This document shows positions 1-7,775 of a DNA stretch of 64,000 bases, piece after piece. The stretch's first letter is position 1; every line of letters starts with the position of its first letter. This DNA is from Enterobacter sp. CC120223-11. Its GTDB lineage: Bacteria > Pseudomonadota > Gammaproteobacteria > Enterobacterales > Enterobacteriaceae. The notes under the pieces were generated by a model. It was not told the origin of the DNA. It did not search any database and saw nothing but the letters and a program-made list of their open reading frames with translations. The position numbers and the translations under genes were made by a program. The DNA lies in the NCBI RefSeq assembly GCF_900215375.1, contig NZ_OBEF01000012.1, positions 83,276-147,275 on the forward strand. The letters run 5' to 3'.

Positions 1-982
1 GCTGCAGCTCATCGAGGGACTTCGCGCCGTCAATCGCATTGGCGCACAGCAGGCTGGCGCGGGCACAGGCGTGGGCGAGCTGCACGCTCTCTTTTAATCC
101 CCAGCCTTCGTGGCAGCCGTAGAGGAATCCGGCACAGAAGGCATCTCCGGCCCCGACGCTGCCGACAATCTCACGTTGCTCCAGCCGCCACGACGGCACC
201 CATTGCCCTTTGTCCTCTGGCGTCTGGCACCACGCGCCTTCCGGGCAGTGAATGACCACCCGCTGCCGGACGCCCGCTTTTAACAACAGCGCGGCGGCAG
301 CGGCGATATTGTCGACAAGCGGTTCGCCTTCTTCGGCCCGAATCACCAATTCGCTGAATTCGCCCGCCTCCAGTTCGTTAATCACTAAGTAATCAAGGTG
401 CTGCAAAGCCGGGCGCACCAGCGGCTGATAGCGCGGGTCGCCTTTACGCGACACCAAATCCAGCGACGTTTCGTAGCCTTTGTCACGCATCTGCGCCAGC
501 AGGCGAGCGGCGCGGGTGCCGTACTCTTTGTCCGCCAGATCGAGGCTGTCGAGCAGCAGCAGATAACCGAGATGGAAGATCTTCATCGATCCTTCCAGCC
601 TGTCGAAGGCGGGCAGGTCCAGCAGGCGGTTCGCGCCAGGCGAGTGGAAAAACGTCCGCTGACCGCTGGGATCGGTCATTACCTGCGACATCGACGTTGG
701 CGCAAAGCTGGTGCGCTGCACGTGCTGGCGGTTGACGTGATACTGGTCGAGCATTGCCATGATGTAGTCGCCGTCGCTGTCCTCGCCCACCAGCCCGACA
801 GCCTGCAAGGGAAGATGGCTGCGCATTTTGGCGAGCGTCAGCAGCACGTTCAGCGGTGCGCCGCCGGTGGAGCGTTCGCTGTGGGTGATCTCCGCGAGCC
901 AGCCGCGCTCCGGCCACTGCACGATTTTATGCACGTGATCGACCAGCATATTCCCGGCGGCAATAATGCCGACGCGCTCCAT
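1..982 (-). CDS. PfkB-family sugar kinase, 3' end beyond the window
   Basis: The reading frame starts at ATG 982 (MERVGIIAAGNMLVDHV) and stays open for 327 codons to the window edge, so only the last few residues can be missing. PfkB/ribokinase features are seen: the N-terminal glycine-rich strand, an STGGAPLN segment around residue 39 that fits sugar binding, and the C-terminal VGAGDAFCAGFLYG motif, whose Asp is the family's catalytic base. The start codon overlaps the aldolase stop by one base (TGATG), which implies translational coupling. It probably phosphorylates the ketose made by the upstream isomerase before aldol cleavage. The substrate is not known, and it does not match E. coli YdjH closely by eye. 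Confidence 0.88.
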   Translation of the reverse strand, partial: MERVGIIAAGNMLVDHVHKIVQWPERGWLAEITHSERSTGGAPLNVLLTLAKMRSHLPLQAVGLVGEDSDGDYIMAMLDQYHVNRQHVQRTSFAPTSMSQVMTDPSGQRTFFHSPGANRLLDLPAFDRLEGSMKIFHLGYLLLLDSLDLADKEYGTRAARLLAQMRDKGYETSLDLVSRKGDPRYQPLVRPALQHLDYLVINELEAGEFSELVIRAEEGEPLVDNIAAAAALLLKAGVRQRVVIHCPEGAWCQTPEDKGQWVPSWRLEQREIVGSVGAGDAFCAGFLYGCHEGWGLKESVQLAHACARASLLCANAIDGAKSLDELQ

Positions 983-1842
983 CAGGCTTTCCCCGCGCTG
1001 CCGAAGATACGCATCTGTTCGGCGACGGTATCGGTAATAGCGGTTTCGATGCCGAGCAGCAGTTCGGCAAATTCGTCATAAATCGGCTGACGGTTCGCCA
1101 TGCGCTGCTCTACCGCGCCGAGCGCCGCCTGCGACATGCCGGTGTAGAAGTTGATTTTGTGAATGCCGAGCTCGATGGCGCGGCGGAAATCTGCATCGCT
1201 GATGCCGGAGCCTCCGTGCAGCACCAGCGGCAGGCCGGTTTGTTCGCGAATGGCATCGAGGCGCGTGAAGTCGAGTTTTGGCTCGCCTTTGTATTTGCCG
1301 TGGGCGTTGCCGATGGCGACGGCGAGGGCGTCAATGCCCGTTCTGTCGACGAATTCACGGGCCAGATTCGGATCGGTGAAGAACGCCTCGTCAGCGTGGC
1401 CGTACAGCGCGCCACCTTCATCGCCACCGACTGCGCCGAGTTCCGCTTCCACCGACACGCCCACCGCGTGGCACATCTTCACCACTTCGCGGGTCTGGCG
1501 AATGTTTTCGTCATAGTCGAGCGTTGAGCCATCGAACATCACAGAGCTGAAGCCCAGACGCAGGGCGCGCACGACCGCCTCAAAATGCAGGCCGTGATCG
1601 AGGTTCAGCACCACTGGAATGTCATGGCGCGCGGCCTCAAAGCGCACGGCTTCCACCAGCGACTCAAGCGACAGGTACTTAAAATGCACCTCGGCGATGT
1701 TGATGATAAATGGCGAACGCTCCTGCTCGGCGGCGGCAAACAGCGCACGCAGGAAGTGGGAATCGAGGACGTTGAACGCCCCCAGCGCGTAGCGATGCTC
1801 GCGGGCGTGGGCGAGGCCGTCGGCAAGGGAGATCAGAGGCAT
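982..1842 (-). CDS. Class II ketose-bisphosphate aldolase family protein
   Basis: This 286-residue protein belongs to the zinc-dependent class II aldolases (FbaA/GatY/KbaY group). Visible family motifs are NLDHG near residue 80 (catalytic Asp and a zinc His), EAELGAVGG near residue 135, GNAHGKYKG near residue 180 (zinc His) and VLHGGSGI near residue 208 (zinc His and phosphate-binding loop). The start at 1842 was chosen because GAAGGAGA lies just upstream and the protein then begins MPLISLADG, like homologues; an in-frame ATG 24 bases earlier has no such site. It lies between the isomerase and the kinase in one transcript, so it probably cleaves a phosphorylated ketose into dihydroxyacetone phosphate plus an aldehyde. 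The exact substrate is inferred only. Confidence 0.9.
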   Translation of the reverse strand: MPLISLADGLAHAREHRYALGAFNVLDSHFLRALFAAAEQERSPFIINIAEVHFKYLSLESLVEAVRFEAARHDIPVVLNLDHGLHFEAVVRALRLGFSSVMFDGSTLDYDENIRQTREVVKMCHAVGVSVEAELGAVGGDEGGALYGHADEAFFTDPNLAREFVDRTGIDALAVAIGNAHGKYKGEPKLDFTRLDAIREQTGLPLVLHGGSGISDADFRRAIELGIHKINFYTGMSQAALGAVEQRMANRQPIYDEFAELLLGIETAITDTVAEQMRIFGSAGKA

Positions 1843-1854
1843 TATCTTCTCCTT

Positions 1855-1980
1855 CATACCCGTCATCTTTCAGGCTGCAGATGCGTTGGCGGTGTTCACA
1901 AACCCGAATCACTTGCTGAAGTAAGCTCATCGGGGTTTGCTCTCTTGCCGCCTTTCTGCAACCTGAAATCTATAGGGTAT
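1855..1980. repeat. ERIC element inside the sugar operon
   Basis: About 126 bp matches the enterobacterial repetitive intergenic consensus: it begins ATACCCGTCATCTTTCAGG, contains the central GAAGTAAGCTCATCGGGG arm and ends in ATCTATAGGGTAT. It aligns along its length with the second copy at 48359-48481 but is more diverged in the centre. It fills the gap between isomerase and aldolase, and its right end supplies the last codons and the TAG stop of the isomerase. ERICs are known to be transcribed palindromes that can affect mRNA processing. Confidence 0.85.
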
Positions 1981-2665
1981 GGTTGATGAAAAGGCGGTAT
2001 TCGTTGCACAGCACCAGATGCGCTGGCTCGTCTTCTTCAATGCTGTTGTAGCGGTCAAGCGGGTAGAGGAAGTGGTTGTCGTGGTCGTCGTCGTTGACCG
2101 TCGACACTTCGCCCACCAGCACGTCACCAAAGCCACGCTCGCCCCAGAAGCTGTGATAAAGCCCCGGCGGCAGGCAGATGCTCTCGCCCGGTGACAGCCG
2201 AAGCTGGCTGCCTGCGGCATGGGTTTGCCGACAGCCGTCAATCGTGACGGTGACGTCGGTGTTTTCGGTTTGTTCATGCGCGTCGGCGTTCCACAGCTCG
2301 ATAATCAGATTACCGCCGCCGCGGTTGATAATGTCTTCCCGCTTGCGCCAGTGGAAATGCATCGGCGTCACCTGTCCGTCGCGCACGTGCATGATTTTCT
2401 CCGCATAGCTCTTTTCATAGGGCATGGCGTTGGGCGAGCCGTTGCGCAGGGTGAAGAGGGTCAGCCCCTGCGCCAGAAAATTGCTGCCGCCAAAGGCGGT
2501 CACGTCCCAGCCGAGCTTCAGGGCAAACACTTCATGCCAGGTGTCAGGATCGAGCTGCTGCCACTTCGTCGGCGGGAAGCTGGCAAACGGCGGCAGGTGC
2601 ACGTCGTGCATCGAGAAAAATTGCCGCGTCTGACCGAGCATGTTGTTGATGTCGGAGCGTTTCAT
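1970..2665 (-). CDS. D-lyxose/D-mannose-family sugar isomerase (cupin)
   Basis: The 231-residue protein resembles the cupin-fold D-lyxose ketol-isomerases (YdaE type), which interconvert D-lyxose and D-xylulose and often D-mannose and D-fructose. The metal-binding cupin pattern is visible as TPMHFHWRKREDI around residue 100 and LPPGLYHSFWGE further on, giving His, His, Glu and a distal His. The start follows an AAGGAGA site. The gene lies downstream of the ABC transporter genes and upstream of the aldolase, so it should act first on the imported aldose. The C-terminus runs into an ERIC element, so its last three residues and stop codon come from the repeat. The sugar itself is not proven. Confidence 0.87.
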   Translation of the reverse strand: MKRSDINNMLGQTRQFFSMHDVHLPPFASFPPTKWQQLDPDTWHEVFALKLGWDVTAFGGSNFLAQGLTLFTLRNGSPNAMPYEKSYAEKIMHVRDGQVTPMHFHWRKREDIINRGGGNLIIELWNADAHEQTENTDVTVTIDGCRQTHAAGSQLRLSPGESICLPPGLYHSFWGERGFGDVLVGEVSTVNDDDHDNHFLYPLDRYNSIEEDEPAHLVLCNEYRLFINHTL

Positions 2666-2689
2666 GGAATCTCCTTGAAGTCGGTGGAA

Positions 2690-3021
2690 GGCCCTCTCCC
2701 CGGCCCTCTCCCGGAAGGGAGAGGGAGAAAATCAGGTTCAAAAACCGCAGCGGCCAGTTCCCTCGTCCTGAGAGAGGGAGAAAATCAGGTTCAAAAATCG
2801 CAGCGGCCAGTTCTCTCGCCCTGTGAGAGGGAGAAAATCAGGTTCAAAAATCGCAGCGGCCAGTTCTCTCGCCCTGTGAGAGGGAGAAAACCAGGAGCAA
2901 AAACCGCAGTGGCCAGTTCCTTCGCCCTATTGAGAAGGAGAAAACCAGACCCGGTGCAGTCATCGGAAAGCCGCACAGAACCAGTTCCCTCTCCCTCCGG
3001 GAGAGGGTTAGGGAGAGGGCG
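2690..3021. repeat. CCCTCTCCC palindrome pair with an internal 53-bp tandem array
   Basis: The stretch between isomerase and binding-protein genes opens with CCCTCTCCCGGAAGGGAGAG and closes with CCCTCTCCCTCCGGGAGAGG. Between them a unit of 53 bp recurs: the marker AAAATCAGG or its variant AAAACCAG begins at 2728, 2781, 2834, 2887 and 2941. Each unit carries GAGAGGGAGAAAA, a middle CGCAGCGGCCAGTTC and a CTCGCCCT end; units 2 and 3 are nearly identical and the outer ones diverge. No gene is seen on either strand; open frames here arise from the repeat. Confidence 0.9.
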
Positions 3022-3031
3022 AGTGCAATCC

Positions 3032-3973
3032 TTACTTAACCGTCCAGCCCTTATAAGTTCCGACGTTTTTCTTGTCGATCATCGTCACCGGGATCAGCAC
3101 CGGCTCTTTCGGCGCGGGCTTGCCCTGTAAAATGTCATAGCCGATTTCCACCGCTTTGGCCGCCATTACCTGTGGATCCTGCGCAGGGGTCGCCACAAAC
3201 AGCGAGTTCTCACGCTTCAGGGCTTCTTCACCGTCAGGGCTGCCGTCGACGCCAACGATAAAGAACTCTTTACGCTGCGCCTGCTTCGCCGCCAGATCGG
3301 CCCCGATCGCCGTCGGATCGTTAATCGCGAACACGCCGTCGATCTTCGGATTCGCCGCCAGCAGCGAGGTCATCACCTCCAGCCCGCCTTCGCGGCTGCC
3401 TTTGGCGTTCTGGTTGTCAGAGAGCACCTTGATATCCGGGTGTTTTTTGAATTCGGTCTGACAGCCTTCCACACGGTTTTGCACAGCAGAGACCGGCGGT
3501 CCGTTGATGATCACCACGTTGCCTTTACCTTTCAGGCGGTCGGTGATGTATTTACAGGCCATTTCGCCCGCCTGGGTGTTGTTGGAGGTGATGGTCGCAT
3601 CGGCCCCTTCGGCCGCCACGTCAACCGCCACTACCACGATGCCTGCCTCTTTCGCCCGCTTCACCGCCGGGCCAATGCCTTTCGAATCGGCGGCATTGAG
3701 GATGATCATGTCGACCTTCGCGGCGATAAAGTTATCGATCTGCGCCACCTGCTGGCCGAGATCGTACCCGCTGGAGACCAGCGTCACCTTCACGTTGTCG
3801 CCCGCAAGCTTACGGGCTTCCAGCTCAGCCCCTTTGGTGATTTGCACGAAGAACGGGTTGGCGAGATCGCCGACCGTCACGCCGATGGATTTCAGCTCTT
3901 TGGCCTGCACAAATGGCGCGGCGGCGAGCAGGGTGCCTGCACAGAGTGCGAGGACGAGTGGCTTTAAACGCAT
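3032..3973 (-). CDS. Periplasmic sugar-binding protein, RbsB type
   Basis: A 313-residue protein with a Sec signal peptide (MRLKPLVLALCAGTLLAAA, cleavage after the FVQA that precedes KELKS) and a type I periplasmic binding fold. Typical elements are GVTVGDLANPFFVQITKG at the start of domain 1, DMIILNAADSKGIGPAV, and FAINDPTAIGADLA in the hinge region. It delivers the substrate to the permease and ATPase encoded just upstream. The order here is ATPase, permease, binding protein, unlike the B-A-C order of the nearby als operon. Asn-Pro-Phe-Phe near the N-terminus is shared with ribose/allose-type binding proteins, so a pentose or hexose ligand is likely, but it cannot be named. Confidence 0.92.
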   Translation of the reverse strand: MRLKPLVLALCAGTLLAAAPFVQAKELKSIGVTVGDLANPFFVQITKGAELEARKLAGDNVKVTLVSSGYDLGQQVAQIDNFIAAKVDMIILNAADSKGIGPAVKRAKEAGIVVVAVDVAAEGADATITSNNTQAGEMACKYITDRLKGKGNVVIINGPPVSAVQNRVEGCQTEFKKHPDIKVLSDNQNAKGSREGGLEVMTSLLAANPKIDGVFAINDPTAIGADLAAKQAQRKEFFIVGVDGSPDGEEALKRENSLFVATPAQDPQVMAAKAVEIGYDILQGKPAPKEPVLIPVTMIDKKNVGTYKGWTVK

Positions 3974-4003
3974 GTTGTGATCCTCTGTCGTAGGGTGTTG
4001 TTG

Positions 4004-4996
4004 TTATGCACTTTGATGGTGTCGGGTACGGTATTTGTCGATCAGTACCGCAATGATGATCACCGCCCCTTTGATCACCAGTTGCCAGAAGTAGGAGACG
4101 CCCATCAGTGTCATGCCGTTGTTGAGGGTGGCGATAATCAGCGCCCCGACCAGGGTGCCGGTGATGGTGCCAATGCCGCCGACGAAGCTGGTACCGCCGA
4201 GTATGACCGCCGCGATGGCGTCCAGCTCGTAGCCCATGCCGAGGTTGCCGTTGGCGCTGTAAAGCCGCGAGGCGCTCATCACGCCGCCAAGCCCGGAGAG
4301 CAGGCCGCTCATGCCGTACACGAACAGCAGCACCAGCCACACCTTGATGCCGGTCAGGCGCGCCGCCTGCATGTTGCCGCCCACCGCGTAAATATGAACG
4401 CCAAGCGTGGTGCGGCGCAGAATGAACCAGCACACCGCAATGACCGCCAGCGCGATCACCACCAGCCACGGAATCGGCCCGAGGTAGTTGTTACCTATCC
4501 ACTCAAAGCTGATGTTGGAGTTGATCACCGTGGTGCCGTCCGCCAGCAGGTATGCCGCACCGCGCAGCGCCGTGTAGGTGCCGAGGGTGACGATAAACGG
4601 CGGTAGCCCCGCGAAAGCCACCAGTGCGCCGTTGAACAGCCCGAGCAGCAGGCCGAGCATCAGCGCGGCGGGAATGGACAGCATGGAGAATTCCGGGATC
4701 AGCGACACCACCATCGCTGCCACCGCCGTGGTGCCGAGAATCGAGCCTACGGAGAGGTCGATCCCGCCGGTCAGGATGATGAAGGTCATCCCTGCTGCCA
4801 GCACGATGTTGATCGACGCCTGGCGGGTGATGTTCAGCAGGTTGCTTTCAGTGAAGAAGTTTGGCGCAACGAAGCCAAAGACCGCCACTATCAGGATCAG
4901 GATCGGTAAGATCCCGACCGTTTGCATCAGATCGCCCATCAGCATTTTACGGGCTGAGGCCTTTGCCACCTGCTGTGGCGCGTTTTGCGTGGTCAT
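4004..4996 (-). CDS. Sugar ABC transporter permease, RbsC type
   Basis: This 330-residue inner-membrane protein has about ten hydrophobic segments and the BPD_transp_2 signatures [20 protein letters not shown] (residues ~65-84) and [20 protein letters not shown] (~265-284), both strongly conserved in RbsC/AlsC proteins. Its start codon overlaps the ATPase stop by four bases (ATGA), so the two are translationally coupled. It should form a homodimeric channel working with the ATPase and the binding protein of this operon. Substrate specificity is unknown. Confidence 0.92.
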   Translation of the reverse strand: MTTQNAPQQVAKASARKMLMGDLMQTVGILPILILIVAVFGFVAPNFFTESNLLNITRQASINIVLAAGMTFIILTGGIDLSVGSILGTTAVAAMVVSLIPEFSMLSIPAALMLGLLLGLFNGALVAFAGLPPFIVTLGTYTALRGAAYLLADGTTVINSNISFEWIGNNYLGPIPWLVVIALAVIAVCWFILRRTTLGVHIYAVGGNMQAARLTGIKVWLVLLFVYGMSGLLSGLGGVMSASRLYSANGNLGMGYELDAIAAVILGGTSFVGGIGTITGTLVGALIIATLNNGMTLMGVSYFWQLVIKGAVIIIAVLIDKYRTRHHQSA

Positions 4997-6513
4997 GGTT
5001 GCACCGCCTGGTGATGGGATTCGTTCACGCCGGTTGCCAGCGTCATAATATTTTCCTGGGTGATGTCGTGGTTCAGCAGCTCTCCGGCAATGCTGCCTTC
5101 GCGCATGACGTACACGCGGTCGCTCATGCCAACGATTTCCGGCAGCTCGCTGGAGATCATCAGGATGGCCACGCCCTGACGCGCCATCTGGTTCATGATG
5201 CGGTAAATCTCGCTTTTCGCGCCGACGTCCACGCCGCGCGTGGGTTCATCAAGGATCAGAATGCGCGGGCCAATCGCCACCCAGCGGGAGATCAGCAGCT
5301 TCTGCTGGTTACCGCCGGACAGACCGCCCGCCCGCACCTGAGAATGTGGTACGCGGATATTCAGCAGCTTGATGGCGTCGTCGGAGATGGTCTGCGCCTT
5401 TTTGCGGTCGAGCATGCCGTAGTGCGCATCGCGCTCGAGCGTCGCCATAGTGATGTTTTCCTGCGCCGCCAGTTCGAGAAACAGCCCTTGCTCTTTGCGG
5501 TTTTCAGTGAGGAAGCCGATGCCTAAATCAATGGCCTCGCGCGGGGAGTGAATGAGTACGGGTTCGCCGTCCACTTCAATCACGCCGCCGGTGGCCTTGC
5601 GTACGCCGAATATCAACTGCGCCAGCTCGGAGCGGCCCGCGCCGACTAAACCTGCCAGACCGACGATTTCCCCCGAACGCACCAGCAGGCTGCATGGCTG
5701 GACTTTGCCGCCGTCCGTCAGATGATGGACGTTGAGGCGCGCCTGGCCGTGGGGAATGTCGCGTTCCTTGTTGAACAGATCGCTCAGCGGGCGGCCCACC
5801 ATCATGCGCACCAGTTCGGAGGCGTTGAGCTTGTCGCGCATCAGGCTGCCGACGTACTGCCCGTCGCGCAGCACGCTGACGCGGTCGGACAGCTCATACA
5901 CCTCCGCCATGCGGTGGCTGATGTAGATGATGGCCATCCCTTCGTCGCGCAGGCGCAGAATGAGTTCGAACAGGCGGTGGGTTTCACGGGAGGAGAGGGC
6001 GGCGGTGGGTTCGTCCATCACCAGAATGCGGCTGTTGCGGTGCAGCGCGCGGGCAATTTCCACCTGCTGCTGTTCGGCGATGGTCAGCTTCATCACCAGA
6101 TCGGTGGCTTTGAACTGCGCGCCGAGGCGGTTAATGACCTCCTGGGCTTGGGCGACCATGGTTTTGCGCTGCACCAGACCGCCGCGAGAGAGCTCGCTGC
6201 CGAGGAAAATGTTTTCGGCGACGGTCAGATTCGGGGCCAGCTGCATCTCCTGATAAATCAGAGTGATGCCTGCCGCCAGCGCGTCTTTTGGGCCTTTGAT
6301 GGCGTGCGGCTTGCCGTCAATCAGGATCTCACCGCTGGTGGCGGTATACGCCCCGGCAAGAATTTTCATCAGCGTGCTTTTGCCCGCGCCGTTCTCCCCC
6401 ATCAGGGCGTGGATTTCGCCGGGGAACACCGTTAAGTCCACCCCCTTCAGCGCATAAAATTTGCCGAACGCTTTGGCAATATTGCGCATCTCAAGTACCG
6501 GCGTCTGATTCAT
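4993..6513 (-). CDS. Sugar ABC transporter ATPase, RbsA type, two nucleotide-binding domains
   Basis: A 506-residue fused ATPase. The first domain has Walker [13 protein letters not shown] near residue 37, a Q-loop, signature [15 protein letters not shown] and Walker [12 protein letters not shown]. The second has the degenerate P-loop [10 protein letters not shown], signature [15 protein letters not shown] and [14 protein letters not shown], the asymmetry usual for RbsA/AlsA proteins. It is the first gene of the operon; the promoter should lie in the 6514-6630 interval, but no convincing -35/-10 pair was identified. A catabolic enzyme set follows on the same strand, which supports import of one dedicated sugar. 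Confidence 0.93.
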   Translation of the reverse strand: MNQTPVLEMRNIAKAFGKFYALKGVDLTVFPGEIHALMGENGAGKSTLMKILAGAYTATSGEILIDGKPHAIKGPKDALAAGITLIYQEMQLAPNLTVAENIFLGSELSRGGLVQRKTMVAQAQEVINRLGAQFKATDLVMKLTIAEQQQVEIARALHRNSRILVMDEPTAALSSRETHRLFELILRLRDEGMAIIYISHRMAEVYELSDRVSVLRDGQYVGSLMRDKLNASELVRMMVGRPLSDLFNKERDIPHGQARLNVHHLTDGGKVQPCSLLVRSGEIVGLAGLVGAGRSELAQLIFGVRKATGGVIEVDGEPVLIHSPREAIDLGIGFLTENRKEQGLFLELAAQENITMATLERDAHYGMLDRKKAQTISDDAIKLLNIRVPHSQVRAGGLSGGNQQKLLISRWVAIGPRILILDEPTRGVDVGAKSEIYRIMNQMARQGVAILMISSELPEIVGMSDRVYVMREGSIAGELLNHDITQENIMTLATGVNESHHQAVQP

Positions 6514-6630
6514 GGCGCAACTCCTGAGGGATGGTCGATATCAGCAGTCCATCACAGGAAAGTAAATGCAAAATGTCAGAGGCCGTTCATATTTGTCATA
6601 GTGCGTGAAATTTGAACTTGATCGTGAGTT

Positions 6631-6726
6631 TCCCCTCTCCCCGGCCCTCTCCCAAAGGGAGAGGGTGAAAACAAGATCGCGCTGAACGGTTCCCTCTCCC
6701 CCCGGGAGAGGGTTAGGGAGAGGGCA
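6631..6726. repeat. Paired CCCTCTCCC/GGGAGAGGG palindromes
   Basis: Two short palindromes (CCCTCTCCCAAAGGGAGAGGG and a C-rich partner ending GGGAGAGGGTTAGGGAGAGG) bracket a spacer of about 35 bp. The left half also reads CCCCTCTCCCCGGCCCTCTC, so the whole element can fold as a long hairpin. It has the same layout as the elements at 2690, 14158 and 27525 and lies just upstream of a duplicated 5' fragment of the histidine kinase gene. Confidence 0.85.
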
Positions 6727-6745
6727 ACCACTATTTGAACCAACG

Positions 6746-6815
6746 GAGACACCATGCCACTACGCCGACCCTCATTTTCGCCAGCGCTCGCGGCCACCTG
6801 CTGTTTTTCAGCCAT
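6746..6815 (+). pseudogene. Truncated duplicate of the 5' end of the hybrid histidine kinase gene
   Basis: GGAGACACCATGCCACTACG at 6747-6766 recurs at 7767-7786 as the ribosome-binding site and start of the kinase gene. Similarity continues with scattered differences for about 65 bp (codons for a CGxCTGCTGTTxTTCA tract) and then stops. The ATG positions, 6756 and 7776, are exactly 1020 bp apart. The copy has lost a base after CCTCATTTT, so its frame is broken. A similar palindrome precedes both copies. This is best read as a relic of a duplication or of a segment inserted into an ancestral kinase locus. Confidence 0.8.
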
Positions 6816-7160
6816 CGACCAAAGCCTTATCTTGTAACGTTGAGCCTTTATAAGCGACGTCTTGTTGTTTGTTAAGTCATTGCAGGGATTGACCTGGAGT
6901 GATTTTTTGTTTTTTATTGCAAGTCTAAATAAAACAATTAGTTAGATAATTAAAAAAACATCAACATTTGCCAATTATTAGTTTTCAAGAAAAGAGGTCA
7001 TTTTTTTATGTCGATAAAACACCTCTGTAGTTTTATTCTCTTCATTTCTTATTTAAACAGAGGGGGATTAATTATCTGATAACAAAATTGTAATAAACAT
7101 AAAGCTGGAAAGCAGCACCCTATACAAAGCTAAATTCACCGTTACCCACCAGAGGTTTTT
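6816..7160. other. AT-rich gene-free stretch upstream of the LptA-like gene
   Basis: This interval is much richer in A and T than its surroundings, with runs such as TTTTTTGTTTTTTATTGC-like tracts around 6903-6960. It contains no credible reading frame on either strand. It probably holds the promoter of the downstream LptA-like gene; a candidate -10 cannot be chosen with confidence among many AT-rich matches. The composition suggests a different origin from the flanking GC-rich genes. Confidence 0.5.
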
Positions 7161-7490
7161 ATGAAAAATCTACTCACTTTGTCAGTTGTCTCTGCCGCTC
7201 TTTTTTTCGCCGTTCCTGCGTATTCCATGGAGGTTTCCGCTGATGCGACTCAGACCCTTCAGGAATACAATGGAAATGCCCGAATCGTGTTTAAGCCGGG
7301 TGAAAAATTCGAAATTTCCGCGGATAAAACATCAAAAAATAACGGCGCTACCGTTTTCTCCGGCAATGTAGTCGTAACGTATGAAGGGACTACACTGGAA
7401 ACGGACTCTATGACTTTGAGAAAACAAGCAGATGGAGCCGTTCTTCTTGAAGCGAAAAAATTCCTGATGAAGCATGCGGGTGTAAAATAA
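7161..7490 (+). CDS. Small periplasmic LptA/OstA-like protein
   Basis: A 109-residue protein with a clear signal peptide (MKNLLTLSVVSAALFFAVPA, cleavage probably after YSM or YS). The mature part reads like one to two repeats of the LptA/OstA beta-jellyroll: FEISADKTSKNNGATVFSGN, then VVVTYEGTTLETDSMTL. LptA itself is about 185 residues and lies in the lpt locus, so this is a short paralogue rather than the essential transport bridge. AGAGGT precedes the start at a good distance. It stands alone in an AT-rich segment between two copies of the kinase gene start. Family membership is inferred from the repeat pattern by eye. Confidence 0.7.
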   Translation: MKNLLTLSVVSAALFFAVPAYSMEVSADATQTLQEYNGNARIVFKPGEKFEISADKTSKNNGATVFSGNVVVTYEGTTLETDSMTLRKQADGAVLLEAKKFLMKHAGVK

Positions 7491-7725
7491 AACTCTCACC
7501 ACAGCTATGGACAAATACCGCCTGTTGTCCAGAAACCATCCACAATCAAAGGTATTGAAGTGATGCGTGTGCCGGGTAAAGGCCATTCTTCACCTTTTTA
7601 TTAGGGTGCTCCCCTGAACGGATGCGTCTGGTGAGCAGTGTTTTTGAAATGTAAGGCCTTTCAATAAGATAAAAGCTGCCTTATCGTGAACTTTGTAACC
7701 GTGCCCGAAGGACTGCTCTGAACCG

Positions 7726-7752
7726 TTCCTCCTCCCTACGGGAGAGGGTAAT
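7726..7752. repeat. Single CTCCC/GGGAG palindrome before the kinase gene
   Basis: CTCCTCCCTACGGGAGAGGG is a single-arm member of the palindrome family seen elsewhere in the window. It sits 24 bp before the histidine kinase start, the same relation as the element at 6695-6726 to the duplicated kinase start. Confidence 0.65.
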
Positions 7753-7775
7753 CACCGCAAACCACAGGAGACACC

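Noticed and set aside
398..1081. Plus-strand frame of 227 codons at the left end
   Set aside because: It is the shadow of the PfkB kinase and aldolase genes, whose minus-strand products have clear catalytic motifs.
2728..2993. Regular 53-bp repeats resembling a CRISPR array
   Set aside because: The whole unit is conserved, with no unique spacers between short constant repeats, and there are no cas genes. It is a simple tandem repeat inside a palindromic element.
2219..3130. Long plus-strand open frame across the isomerase and repeat region
   Set aside because: It is antisense to the isomerase and then reads through the tandem repeats. It has no ribosome-binding site or family features.
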